In this document: piece after piece, positions 45,486 to 53,852 of the stretch
Position numbering within the stretch: position 1 is the stretch's first letter
Layout of the letters: every line of letters begins with the position of its first letter
Source of the DNA: Alteromonas lipotrueiana
GTDB taxonomy: Bacteria; Pseudomonadota; Gammaproteobacteria; Enterobacterales; Alteromonadaceae
DNA length: 64,000 bases
NCBI RefSeq assembly: GCF_019249245.1
Contig: NZ_JAESDK010000003.1
Span: 1 to 64,000 of the forward strand
Reading direction: 5' to 3'
Position numbers and translations under genes: made by a program
Notes under the pieces: model-generated
What the model was told of the DNA's origin: nothing
Database searches by the model: none
Seen by the model: the letters and a program-made list of their open reading frames with translations, nothing else

Positions 45486-47042
45486 ATGAGTCAGGATCAA
45501 ACATCCGTTGAAGATACCGAACATCATCTTGAGCTTAGAAACTTAAGACTTGACGATTACGATGATGTTAAAAATTTAATGAACACAGTTTATGCGAAAG
45601 TTGGCGGAGCATGGCCCTACCGTAACTTTAAAGCGCAGGTCACAACCTTCCCGGACGGCCAGATTTGTATCGAGGATAAAGGCAAAGTTGTTGCGTTTGC
45701 TATCTCGGTTATTGTCGATTACGAACAATTTGGCGACAAGCATAGCTATGACGAAATTACCGGAGATGCGTATTTAACCACCCATGATCCAAACGGGGAT
45801 GTTTTGTATGGCGTCGAAGTTATTGTGTGTCCGGGGTACCGTGGATTACGTTTGGGACGTCGATTGTACGAAGCCCGTAAAGACGTATGCCGGGCACTTA
45901 ACCTGAAATCTATTATGGCCGGCGGTCGAATTCCGAACTATGGCAATTATTCGTCATTAATGACGCCATATGAATACATAGAACAGGTGAAATCGAAAGA
46001 TATATACGACCCTATCTTAACCTTTCAACTGGCCAACGGTTTTGTGGTTAAGCAGGTTATGACGGCCTACTTACCTGAAGATGAAGACTCAAAAGGTTAT
46101 GCTACTTTATTACAGTGGCACAATATTTATTATGAGCCCCACTCAACATCATTGATTGGTGGCAAAAAGCCCACTGCCCGGATTGGTTGTATTCAATGGC
46201 AAATGCGCTACTTTAATAATGTGGAAGAGCTGCTTCAGCAGGTAGAATATTTTGTTGATGCGTTGTCAGACTATGGCTGTGATGTAGCGGTATTTCCGGA
46301 GTTTTTCAATGCGCCGTTAATGGGTCTTAGCCCTGATCCGTCTTCGATTGACGCTATCTGGCATTTAGCCACGTATACCGATGAAATACTAACTGCAGTA
46401 TCGCATCTGGCAGTCTCGTACAACATCAACATTATTGCTGGTTCTATGCCAGTCGTTGAAGATGAAGAATTGTACAACGTGGCCTACATTTGCAAACGTG
46501 ACGGCACTATTGAAAGTCAGTATAAATTGCACCCTACTCCGCATGAAAAAGAAGACTGGATCATGAAGGGCGGCGACAGCCTGAAAACCTTCGATACAGA
46601 CTTTGGCAAAATTGGCGTGCTGATATGCTATGACGTAGAATTTCCAGAACTTGCGCGCATATTATCTGAACAAGAGATGCAAATTTTATTTGTACCCTTT
46701 TGGACAGACACCAAAAATGGATACCTACGCGTCCAACGTTGCGCTCAGGCCAGAGCCATCGAAAATGAATGTTATGTAGCTATCGCCGGAAGCGTAGGTA
46801 ATTTACCTAAAGTAGACAATGTTGATATTCAGTATGGGCAAACGGCGGTTTATTCGCCTTCTGATTTTGCATTTCCGCACGATGCTATTGTGTCAGAAAC
46901 GACACCGAATACGGAAATGACGTTAATCGTCGATCTTGATCTGGATAAGTTAACACGCCTTCAGAATGAAGGTTCTGTACGTAATTACCTTGATCGCCGA
47001 CGCGACCTTTATCGTGTTCAGTGGATTGGTAACAAGTCTTAA
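45486..47042 (+). CDS. GNAT-nitrilase fusion protein
   Basis: A 518-residue bifunctional protein. Residues about 15-205 form a GNAT acetyltransferase domain ('GVEVIVCPGYRGLRLGRRLYEARK' is the acetyl-CoA loop). Residues about 225-505 form a carbon-nitrogen hydrolase with the complete Glu272 ('VFPEFF'), Lys347 ('QYKLHP') and Cys381 ('LICYDVEFPE') triad. The arrangement is known in diverse bacteria, but the substrate is not. A plausible reading is acetylation of an amine and then amide hydrolysis, or the reverse. It is monocistronic and followed by a perfect hairpin at 47052. Confidence 0.9.
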   Translation: MSQDQTSVEDTEHHLELRNLRLDDYDDVKNLMNTVYAKVGGAWPYRNFKAQVTTFPDGQICIEDKGKVVAFAISVIVDYEQFGDKHSYDEITGDAYLTTHDPNGDVLYGVEVIVCPGYRGLRLGRRLYEARKDVCRALNLKSIMAGGRIPNYGNYSSLMTPYEYIEQVKSKDIYDPILTFQLANGFVVKQVMTAYLPEDEDSKGYATLLQWHNIYYEPHSTSLIGGKKPTARIGCIQWQMRYFNNVEELLQQVEYFVDALSDYGCDVAVFPEFFNAPLMGLSPDPSSIDAIWHLATYTDEILTAVSHLAVSYNINIIAGSMPVVEDEELYNVAYICKRDGTIESQYKLHPTPHEKEDWIMKGGDSLKTFDTDFGKIGVLICYDVEFPELARILSEQEMQILFVPFWTDTKNGYLRVQRCAQARAIENECYVAIAGSVGNLPKVDNVDIQYGQTAVYSPSDFAFPHDAIVSETTPNTEMTLIVDLDLDKLTRLQNEGSVRNYLDRRRDLYRVQWIGNKS

Positions 47043-47051
47043 AAATCTCTA

Positions 47052-47087
47052 CAATATTATCAGGGGACTTAACCCCTGATAATATTG
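47052..47087 (+). terminator. Perfect 15-bp hairpin after the GNAT-nitrilase gene
   Basis: CAATATTATCAGGGG-ACTTAA-CCCCTGATAATATTG, every base paired. There is no T-run after it, so it is more likely an RNA-stabilising or weak terminator hairpin. Confidence 0.6.
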
Positions 47088-47298
47088 CCTACCCACATAC
47101 CGTTTTTGTCTCTTATTTCTTTGCTGCTCAGCACTTTTTAATTATTAAATTCAGATTATTTAGTTTCAATCCTGCTTCACTTTCATTGTGTTCAACTTGC
47201 TTCGCCCCCATTGAAACTATGGCATTAGCACAGAAATCACGCTAACATGCTTTTTAGTAGTGTTAATTTCGCCAAGTGAAGCAGAAGTAAAGAGAGTT

Positions 47299-48096
47299 AT
47301 GGCAAACGATTCAAGAAACGATGATTTTCCGACCATTCGGCTGGATGAAGAAGACCGTCGCGATTATGATAAAAAACGACATACCGCTGCACATACAATA
47401 AAACCTGAAGGAAAGTCTTCGACGTCTTCAGCGCCAGAGTCCGGGCCGGCCAAAACTAAACGTTCAGGTGCAAGTATCCTGCTGGTGATTATTGCTTTGC
47501 TGCTGGCATTAGGCAGTCTGGGCGGATGTTACTATTTGTATACTTTGCATCAACAACAGCAAGTTGTTGCGTTGGAGACCGAAAGTCGTATTGCCGAGCT
47601 TGAGCGAAAGCTTTCTGCCACTGACGAAGAAATGGGCGAATCTACTGTTGCCTTGCAGGTAAAAGTTAACGAACTGGCCGAAAAGTCTAAAGAGCTTTGG
47701 GAACAAATGGATAAGTTGTGGGCCTCTGCCTGGCGTCGAAACCAAAAAGAAATTACCGATTTGGGCGCTAAAGTAAATACCATGCAAAAAGACTTAAAAG
47801 GTTCTATCAGCACGGTCGCCGACGATGTTAACACCCATCAGAACCGGCTTAGCTCAATGAAAAGCCAACAAGCTTCTTTGGCTGACGAAATTCTTGCATT
47901 AAATGTGGCTTTAGAACAGGTAAGTAACGACAAGCGTTCAAATCAACAAACCATTCAAAATGTGAACGATAAACTGAGCGTATTAGAAAAACGTAACAGC
48001 ACGTTATCTACCCGTATTAGTTCAATGGAAAACGAAATACGCAGTATTGCGACCAAAGTAATAAGCTCACCCGGCGGGCAAGCTCCCCCGAACTAG
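47299..48096 (+). CDS. Single-pass membrane protein with periplasmic coiled coil
   Basis: A 265-residue protein. The N-terminal cytoplasmic part (about 65 residues) is charged ('DDFPTIRLDEEDRRDYDKKRH') and is followed by one membrane helix ('ASILLVIIALLLALGSLGGCYYLY') and about 180 residues of heptad-rich coiled coil ('RIAELERKLSATDEE', 'LDKSKELWEQMDKLWAS'-like). Topology and size recall division or envelope-spanning accessory proteins, but I do not recognise the family. The start at 47299 has GAGAG upstream; an earlier frame start at 47260 is less likely. It is followed by a terminator. Confidence 0.7.
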   Translation: MANDSRNDDFPTIRLDEEDRRDYDKKRHTAAHTIKPEGKSSTSSAPESGPAKTKRSGASILLVIIALLLALGSLGGCYYLYTLHQQQQVVALETESRIAELERKLSATDEEMGESTVALQVKVNELAEKSKELWEQMDKLWASAWRRNQKEITDLGAKVNTMQKDLKGSISTVADDVNTHQNRLSSMKSQQASLADEILALNVALEQVSNDKRSNQQTIQNVNDKLSVLEKRNSTLSTRISSMENEIRSIATKVISSPGGQAPPN

Positions 48097-48120
48097 AACT
48101 AACTCACCGTTTATCTATTC

Positions 48121-48152
48121 AAAAAAACCACCAGCGGCCTTGGTGGTTTTTT
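48121..48152 (+). terminator. Intrinsic terminator
   Basis: AAAAAACCACC-loop-GGTGGTTTTTTT: a clear stem with T-run, 25 bp after the coiled-coil protein stop. Confidence 0.85.
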
Positions 48153-48311
48153 TATTAAAGTCTGCGAACATCAGTAAATGTGCTTACCGGTATTTTCACG
48201 AGCGTAAATCGTTAAAACAGAAAGCCTGGATTTGTCTTCACGACTTTACTTCTTTTATTTATGTCATTACCCTCGTTTTAATTAATACTTATACTCGGAT
48301 AGCACTTCATT

Positions 48312-48683
48312 TTGAGCATTCGGTTTTCACAACGACATACTGCTAAAACAACGCTTGCTGTATTGCTGGTGTTGGTGCAGTTGTTTGCTATGAGTGTCGA
48401 TGTGCTTGCTTTTGAAACCCCTTCTGAGATTGACCCCCCCCATCATGAACATTGCTTTAATGACGCTACCGGGTGTCAAACCAAAAGCAACACTTTGCAA
48501 AATACCAGTGAGTCGGAGCAGTGCGATCATTGTTGTGCTTGCCACGGTCATTTTACACATGTGTCGCTGGTTACCCGCTTTTCAATAATGCCTTCTTCGA
48601 TGCCTCAGGCGAAGTTACCCAACTATGTTGCAATGCATCCTTCACACATCAACTCTGGAATTGAACGCCCTCCCAGACAGTAA
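48312..48683 (+). CDS. CzcI-like exported metal-responsive protein
   Basis: A 123-residue protein with a signal peptide ('TTLAVLLVLVQLFAMSVDVLAF') and a Cys/His-rich mature part ('HHEHCFNDATGCQ', 'QCDHCCACHGHFTHV'). It resembles CzcI-type proteins that precede czcCBA efflux genes, and here it precedes a relic of czcA and a CzcD-type transporter. The start codon would be TTG at 48312, and no clear ribosome site is seen, so the true start is uncertain. It may bind Zn/Cd in the periplasm. Confidence 0.55.
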   Translation: MSIRFSQRHTAKTTLAVLLVLVQLFAMSVDVLAFETPSEIDPPHHEHCFNDATGCQTKSNTLQNTSESEQCDHCCACHGHFTHVSLVTRFSIMPSSMPQAKLPNYVAMHPSHINSGIERPPRQ

Positions 48684-48700
48684 TTCCTGATCGTGACGCA

Positions 48701-49021
48701 TTGTCGCGTTGCGAACTAACTTTCGTGGTGGGGTTTATCGCGCTATCTGTCGGGGCGGTGTTAAATGACTTGATTATGGTGTCGTCTATTCGACCATTAT
48801 CGCAAGAACATAACAAGCTGGTGGACGCCGTAACAGAGGTTGCCACCGTGCGTTTGCGACCCGTATTGATGAGAACATTGGTGGCCAATCTGGGGGTTGT
48901 ATCCGCGGCGCTTAATATCGGCACCGGGGCTGAAGTTTAAAGACCGTTAGCCACCGTGGTAATAGGCGGTATTATTTCATCAACCTTACTTACGTTATTC
49001 GTATTGCCTTGTATCAGTTAG
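48701..49021 (+). pseudogene. Relic of the CzcA RND metal pump C-terminus
   Basis: The frame reads through 'VAVLND'-like and 'RLRPVLMRTLVANLG', 'ALNIGTGAEV', then TAA, then 'RPLATVVIGGIISSTLLTLFV' and a final TAG. These are the TM11-TM12 segments of CzcA-type heavy-metal RND pumps, where a Gln normally stands at the TAA. About 90% of the gene, and any czcC and czcB genes, are absent between the CzcI-like gene and this remnant. It cannot make a working pump. Confidence 0.7.
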
Positions 49022-49084
49022 TGCACCGCAAGCGTCCATAGTTTACATTATCCCCCGGCCAGCCCAGGGGTATTAAGGATTTTT

Positions 49085-49975
49085 ATGTCACATAATCATT
49101 CTCATCATCACTTTGAAGGCGACGACCAAAGTTCAAAAAAAATTGGTTGGGCGTTCTTTCTTAATTTTAGTTTTACCATCATCGAATTTATCGGGGGCTG
49201 GCTAACTAACAGTACCGCCATAATGGCCGATGCCGTACACGACCTGGGCGATACCCTATCTATTGGCAGTGCCTGGGTACTTAACAAGCTAGGGCACAAA
49301 CAGGCTAATTCACAGTTTACCTATGGCTACAAGCGTCTGAGTTTATTTGGTGCATTATTTAATGCCATTGTACTTACCATCGGCTCAATCTGGGTATTCA
49401 GCGAGGCCATACCCAGACTGTTTAACCCGCAAATGCCCCAAACCGAAGGTATGATGTTATTAGCGGTTCTGGGCATTGCCGTCAATGGTTTCGCCGCCTA
49501 CAAACTGCATGGCGGTTCCACACTTAATGAAAAAGTGCTGAACTGGCATTTACTTGAAGATGTACTGGGCTGGGTAGCGGTGTTAATTGTAGCTATAGTT
49601 ATGCAGTTTGTTGATTGGCCTATTTTAGATCCCTTGCTTTCGATAGCGTTTACGCTGTTTATCATGCTTAACGTGATCAAACACGCCATCGAAACCATGA
49701 GACTCTTTTTTCAGGCATCGCCTTCCTCACCCTCGGTCGACGAGGTAAAAAAAGAACTATTGAATATAAACCAAGTACAGGAAATTCATCAACTGCATAT
49801 CTGGTCACTAGATGGTGAATATCATGTAGCAACAGCGCATGTAGTAAGTTACTGCACCTCGCTGACAGACTACAATGCTGTCAAAAGCCAGGTAGCCAGT
49901 GTTCTTAAACCTTTCGGTTTTGCCAATACCACTATTGAAGTGGAGTTGGCCGAAGAAAATTGTCGGGATAACTAA
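49085..49975 (+). CDS. Cation diffusion facilitator (CzcD-type Zn/Co/Cd exporter)
   Basis: A 296-residue inner-membrane transporter with a His-rich N-terminus (MSHNHSHHHFEGDD) and six membrane helices. The metal site is in 'NSTAIMADAVHDLGDTLSIG' (TM2 HxxxD/DxxxD type) with its partner in TM5 ('HLLEDVLGWVAVLIV'), followed by a cytoplasmic C-terminal domain with 'LHIWSLDGEYHVATAHV'. It exports zinc or related divalent metals for protons. It is the surviving member of a former czc cluster. The promoter is presumably within the relic. Confidence 0.92.
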   Translation: MSHNHSHHHFEGDDQSSKKIGWAFFLNFSFTIIEFIGGWLTNSTAIMADAVHDLGDTLSIGSAWVLNKLGHKQANSQFTYGYKRLSLFGALFNAIVLTIGSIWVFSEAIPRLFNPQMPQTEGMMLLAVLGIAVNGFAAYKLHGGSTLNEKVLNWHLLEDVLGWVAVLIVAIVMQFVDWPILDPLLSIAFTLFIMLNVIKHAIETMRLFFQASPSSPSVDEVKKELLNINQVQEIHQLHIWSLDGEYHVATAHVVSYCTSLTDYNAVKSQVASVLKPFGFANTTIEVELAEENCRDN

Positions 49976-50099
49976 ACCGAAACAAAACAACAGAATTTGT
50001 GTATTACTGCCCTAAAGTATCTTGCGAGCAACTTCGTGAAGTTGTTTTATACGTAATGGCTAAACCGAATATGTCTAGCCTGAATGTGACTCTTTGTTG

Positions 50100-50252
50100 C
50101 TAAGGTTTTTTAGGGCTACCTTTTTCTAATTTTTCCTCTCTTTTCTTTTTCTTCCGTTTGTTCTTATCGGTTACGATTTTAACCGCTTCATCCTTGGTTA
50201 AATTAGGGTGCTTTTCAACCAGCTCTTTAACCCTCTCATCAAATTTTGTCAT
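50100..50252 (-). CDS. Small basic protein (50 aa)
   Basis: An ORF of 50 codons beginning MTKFDERVKELVEKHPNLTK and ending in a Lys/Arg-rich tail. 'HPNLTKDEAVKIVTDK' could form a small helix-turn-helix-like or helical hairpin unit. The ATG at 50252 has GAGAG upstream; a second ATG five codons earlier is possible. I do not recognise the family. It is the only gene-like frame in 49976-50420. Confidence 0.45.
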   Translation of the reverse strand: MTKFDERVKELVEKHPNLTKDEAVKIVTDKNKRKKKKREEKLEKGSPKKP

Positions 50253-50426
50253 CTTTAAGTCTCTCATCTTGAATGTTTGAACATAATAGCAATTTTAAGC
50301 TACGAACGTGGACAGATATATAACGCTTTGAATAGGCGCTGCAAAAGCGGCCAGGACACATTCTCGGTTGTTTCTGCAAGCATGCCAGCGGCTACGATAG
50401 CTAAAGCGCATTCGAAAAAGCATTTC

Positions 50427-50510
50427 AGGACAGTCACTAGTAGGACTGCGTTTTAGAGCAGCATTTCAGGACATTCACTAGTAGTAATAAGCATTTCAGG
50501 ACAGTCACTT
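50427..50510 (+). repeat. Cluster of three REP units left of the RAYT gene
   Basis: AGGACAGTCACT at 50427, AGGACATTCACT at 50468 and AGGACAGTCACTTA at 50498 are in direct orientation. The last continues into CATCCC and CAGTTGGATTTT, which are also found in elements A and B. Confidence 0.75.
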
Positions 50511-50603
50511 ACCATCCCACTCTCTTACCATCCCAAGATACAGTTGGATTTTGGGCTAACTTCAGCATAATTGATATACGCTTCTTAATGTTTGTTTGCC
50601 GCC

Positions 50604-51554
50604 ATGCCCAGACCTCGTAAAAGCCTTATCAATCTTACTGATACACCTTACTACCACTGTGTATCTCGCTGCGTGCGCAGAGCTTTTTTATGCGGTGAAG
50701 ATAAGCAGACTGGAAAAAGCTTTGAACATCGTCGTCAATGGGTAGAAGACCGGTTATTATTTCTGGCTGACGTGTTCTGCGTAGATGTATGCGCCTATGC
50801 GGTAATGAGCAATCACACCCATGTAGTATTGCGCATTAACAAGCAAAAGGCTGAGTCGCTATCGGCAAAGGAGGTTATACAGCGTTGGCATAAGCTTTTC
50901 AAAGGCATGATTCTGGCGCAGCGTTATATCGACCCCGTCGATAGTGACTCGCTGTCTGAGGCAGAAATCGAAACAGTAAAAAGTCTTGCTGAAGTGTATC
51001 GCAACCGATTGTTCGATATAAGCTGGTTTATGCGGTTACTTAATGAATATATTGCCCGACAAGCCAATAAAGAAGACGATTGTACGGGACATTTCTGGGA
51101 AGGACGCTTTAAGTCTCAGGCATTGATGGATGAAGTGTCACTCGCAGCCTGTATGGCGTACGTGGACTTAAACCCAGTGCGAAGCCGCCTCGCAAAAACA
51201 CCGGCAGCATCTGCTCATACCAGCATTCAAAAGCGTATTGAAGTTGCAAAAGCTCATCGACAACCCCATCGGCTTCTTCCTTTCTCAGGCAATTCGTTTG
51301 ACAAAATATCTGATGGATTACCTTTTCGTATCGAAGATTATTTTGCGTTAGTCGAACAAACCTTACATCAGTTTCGCTCAAACAAGCGCGGTAAAATAGA
51401 TCATGCAGTCTCCCCTATACTCATCCAAAATGGACTGGGGCATACGGACTGGATGACATTGGTGTGTGGAATTGAAACGAAGTTTAAAACTACAGTTTGT
51501 CTTACAATGCTGCCCTCGAAACGCAGAGAAAATATAAGAGACAATTCAGCCTAA
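50604..51554 (+). CDS. REP-associated tyrosine transposase (RAYT, IS200-like Y1_Tnp)
   Basis: A 316-residue single-strand transposase. N-terminal 'TDTPYYHCVSRCVRRAFLC', the HUH pair in 'NHTHVV' and the catalytic Tyr region ('NEYIARQANK...GHFWEGRFKSQALMDE') with 'AYVDLNPVRS' are those of RAYT proteins, which process REP palindromes. The start is the ATG at 50604, since an upstream TTG (50592) has no support. REP units sit in direct orientation on the left and inverted on the right (51787-51905), so the transposase is inside its own cognate array. Elements A and B at 6.1-6.5 kb derive from it. It appears intact. Confidence 0.9.
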   Translation: MPRPRKSLINLTDTPYYHCVSRCVRRAFLCGEDKQTGKSFEHRRQWVEDRLLFLADVFCVDVCAYAVMSNHTHVVLRINKQKAESLSAKEVIQRWHKLFKGMILAQRYIDPVDSDSLSEAEIETVKSLAEVYRNRLFDISWFMRLLNEYIARQANKEDDCTGHFWEGRFKSQALMDEVSLAACMAYVDLNPVRSRLAKTPAASAHTSIQKRIEVAKAHRQPHRLLPFSGNSFDKISDGLPFRIEDYFALVEQTLHQFRSNKRGKIDHAVSPILIQNGLGHTDWMTLVCGIETKFKTTVCLTMLPSKRRENIRDNSA

Positions 51555-51786
51555 TCTAACCAGAGACTCTTCATTAACCACCTCTTTTGATTATTCACAT
51601 CGTCCAAAGCTTGTCGATATACTTCATCATCTCAACAATCCAATCTGACCATTGCCACAAGTAAGTAACGGCAAAAGCACTACTCGCCACCGATAGTACT
51701 GTACTTCATGATCCGAAAGCCTCCGTCCGCTTAGCAGATAAACTTGTATCAAATGTAAATTGATCTATTTTTGTAAGGATGAGTGA

Positions 51787-51905
51787 CAGGATGAGTGACT
51801 GTCCTATGTTCTCTCTCTCTCTACTATGTTCTCTCTACAGGGACTGTCCTATGTAAGAATGAATGACTGTCCTATGTACTCCTAGTACTCCTAGTGACTG
51901 TCCTT
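51787..51905 (-). repeat. Cluster of inverted REP units right of the RAYT gene
   Basis: AGTGACTGTCCTAT at 51793, GGACTGTCCTATG at 51840, AATGACTGTCCTATG at 51861 and AGTGACTGTCCT at 51893 are reverse complements of the left units. Some TCTCTC and CTAGTACTCC short repeats lie between. The stretch 51555-51786 holds no gene. Confidence 0.7.
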
Positions 51906-51968
51906 CGTCCTCTAGTCCTAAGTACCCTATATGCACTATATGCCTTGGCGAAGCGGTTGTTGTATAGC

Positions 51969-51989
51969 AGCTGATTACATATATCAGCT
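51969..51989 (+). other. Inverted repeat upstream of the tetR promoter
   Basis: AGCTGAT-TACATAT-ATCAGCT followed by ATTTTTC is a weak terminator or another regulator site. Confidence 0.3.
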
Positions 51990-52016
51990 ATTTTTCTATC
52001 TATACTAAAAACTAAG

Positions 52017-52067
52017 TTGACAGGTAGAATGATTACTCTACCATAAGGGTAGAATATTCACTCTACC
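52017..52067 (+). promoter_or_regulatory. Promoter with twin TetR operators
   Basis: -35 TTGACA (52017-52022), 16 bp, -10 TACCAT (52039-52044). Two palindromes overlay it: GGTAGAATGATTACTCTACC (52023-52042) and GGTAGAATATTCACTCTACC (52048-52067), half site GGTAGA(A/G)T, centres 25 bp apart. One covers the spacer and -10 box and one covers the likely +1. Strong autorepression by the downstream TetR is expected. Confidence 0.8.
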
Positions 52068-52080
52068 TGATTCATCGATT

Positions 52081-52587
52081 ATGCTGAAACAAGAGATAGC
52101 GGCAGCGCTTGAGGTCGCCTTTAGTCAACTTGGGTTTTCTGAGCCGAGTGTAGCCAAACTGCAAAAACTCAGTGGGGTTAGCTTACGCACCCTTTATAAA
52201 TATTACCCTTCAAAACAATCAATGATTATTGCTGCGCTGGAATACCGACATATCCGATATATCAGTTTTTTGCTTGATAACGCCCCGGCTCCCGGCCCCG
52301 ATGCAGCATTACATATTTTTGATCAGCTTAAATTATGGATGCAGAAGTTTGCTCCGAAAGGCTGTTTATCTATTAATGCGCTGGCGGCTTTCCCCGAAGA
52401 CGACGTTATTAATAATGCGGTGCAAAATCACAAAAACGCGGTAAAACATTTGTTAGGGGAACAATGCTTAAATCACTCACTCGCAAATACCCTGTTTTTA
52501 CTCCATGAAGGGGTATCAAATGCGTGGCCTGTAATGGGTGACGAGGCGGTTTTATCGGCAAAACAAAGTATTCTGGAACTAATGTAA
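52081..52587 (+). CDS. TetR family regulator
   Basis: A 168-residue regulator with the HTH in residues 10-50 ('PSVAKLQKLSGVSLRTLYKYYPSKQSMIIAAL'). The ligand domain is short for the family. It is 13 bp after the second operator, so it is almost leader-less. The dehydrogenase gene 11 bp downstream is in the same operon. Ligands are likely small reactive carbonyl or enone compounds acted on by that enzyme, which is inference. Confidence 0.88.
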   Translation: MLKQEIAAALEVAFSQLGFSEPSVAKLQKLSGVSLRTLYKYYPSKQSMIIAALEYRHIRYISFLLDNAPAPGPDAALHIFDQLKLWMQKFAPKGCLSINALAAFPEDDVINNAVQNHKNAVKHLLGEQCLNHSLANTLFLLHEGVSNAWPVMGDEAVLSAKQSILELM

Positions 52588-52598
52588 GGAGCTTCTTA

Positions 52599-53657
52599 AT
52601 GGCAAATTTACCGACTACAATGCATGGCGTTCAACTTACCGGATATGGTGATTATGATGTTCTTAACTATGCCACCGATATAGCCGTACCTTCACTTGCA
52701 AGCAGCGATGTGCTTATAAAAGTGATGGCGGCGGGAGTAAATAATACCGATTTAAATACCCGTTTAGCCTGGTACGCAAAAGAAGACCAGGACGAAAATG
52801 ATGCCAGCTGGTCTGGTGGTGAATTGGTATTCCCACGCATACAAGGGGCTGATGTATGCGGCGTAGTTGTGGCTGTGGGCGAAGAGGTTGATAAAAGCCG
52901 TATTGGCGAACGAGTTTTGATAGAGCCTTGCTTAGTCAAAGCCAATGGCGAAACGCTATCGTCCCCCTGGTATTTTGGCTCTGAGTGCGATGGCGGTTTT
53001 GCCCAATATACTGTCGTAGATTCTTTCCATGCCTATAAAATTAATAGCAGATATAGTGATGTAGAGCTTGCCTCGTTTCCCTGTTCGTACTCTACTGCCG
53101 AAAATATGCTTTATCGCTCTAATCCGCAACAAGGACAAACTGTGTTGATAACAGGGGCTTCGGGTGGTGTTGGCTCTGCGGCGGTGCAATTAGCGAAAGC
53201 CCGGGGGGCTAATGTTATTGCTGTTACAAGCGAAAGCAAATCACAAAAAATAAAAGAACTGGGTGCCGATAAGATCGTATTACGTGACGACGATTTAGTG
53301 CAGTCTCTGGGTAAAAATAGTGTTGATGTCGTTGTCGACTTAGTGGCCGGTAAGCAATGGCCAACTCTGCTTGAGGTATTAAAGCCCAAAGGTCGTTACG
53401 CCGTATCCGGCGCTATTGGTGGCGCGTTAGTCGAGCTTGATGTGCGTACACTGTATTTAAAAGACTTAACATTTTTTGGCTGTACCGTAATAGAGCCAGA
53501 GGTATTTAAAAGCTTAATTGATTTTATTGAGCAGGAAAAAATCAAACCTATTGTGGCACAAACCTTCCCGCTTAATGAAATAGTGACTTCTCAGCAAGTA
53601 TTTGCCCAAAAGCAGCATGTGGGAAAGATTGTTTTAACAATACCGCACGACGAATAA
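52599..53657 (+). CDS. Zinc-type MDR alcohol dehydrogenase / quinone oxidoreductase-like enzyme
   Basis: A 352-residue medium-chain dehydrogenase/reductase. The N-terminal GroES-like domain has 'GVNNTDLNTR', 'RIQGADVCGVVVAVG' and 'GERVLIEPCLV'. The Rossmann half has 'LITGASGGVGSAAVQLAKARG' and the C-terminus 'HVGKIVLTIP'. Structural zinc cysteines are not obvious, which favours the quinone-reductase or crotonyl-CoA-reductase-like branch using NADPH. In an operon with the TetR gene, it should be induced with it. Confidence 0.85.
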   Translation: MANLPTTMHGVQLTGYGDYDVLNYATDIAVPSLASSDVLIKVMAAGVNNTDLNTRLAWYAKEDQDENDASWSGGELVFPRIQGADVCGVVVAVGEEVDKSRIGERVLIEPCLVKANGETLSSPWYFGSECDGGFAQYTVVDSFHAYKINSRYSDVELASFPCSYSTAENMLYRSNPQQGQTVLITGASGGVGSAAVQLAKARGANVIAVTSESKSQKIKELGADKIVLRDDDLVQSLGKNSVDVVVDLVAGKQWPTLLEVLKPKGRYAVSGAIGGALVELDVRTLYLKDLTFFGCTVIEPEVFKSLIDFIEQEKIKPIVAQTFPLNEIVTSQQVFAQKQHVGKIVLTIPHDE

Positions 53658-53852
53658 TGCTCTGGCGATAAAGCTAAAGACAGTAACGTAGCGGCCTGGT
53701 GGCAAAGTGCCGCGATGTTATCTGATTTAGGCCCGCTAGCACCCGTTTGCCTTATTGATATCTAACTTTTCAATATTGATGGTCTGCTTAAGCCCCGTGC
53801 ACCTGCCGCTGCTTTGCCAACTCAAAAATGCGGGTTTATAAAAGCCAATTTA

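Noticed and set aside
51787-51905. Possible CRISPR-like array of repeated GTGACTGTCCTAT
   Set aside because: Repeats are irregular in spacing and length and match REP units around the RAYT gene; no spacers of constant length and no cas genes.
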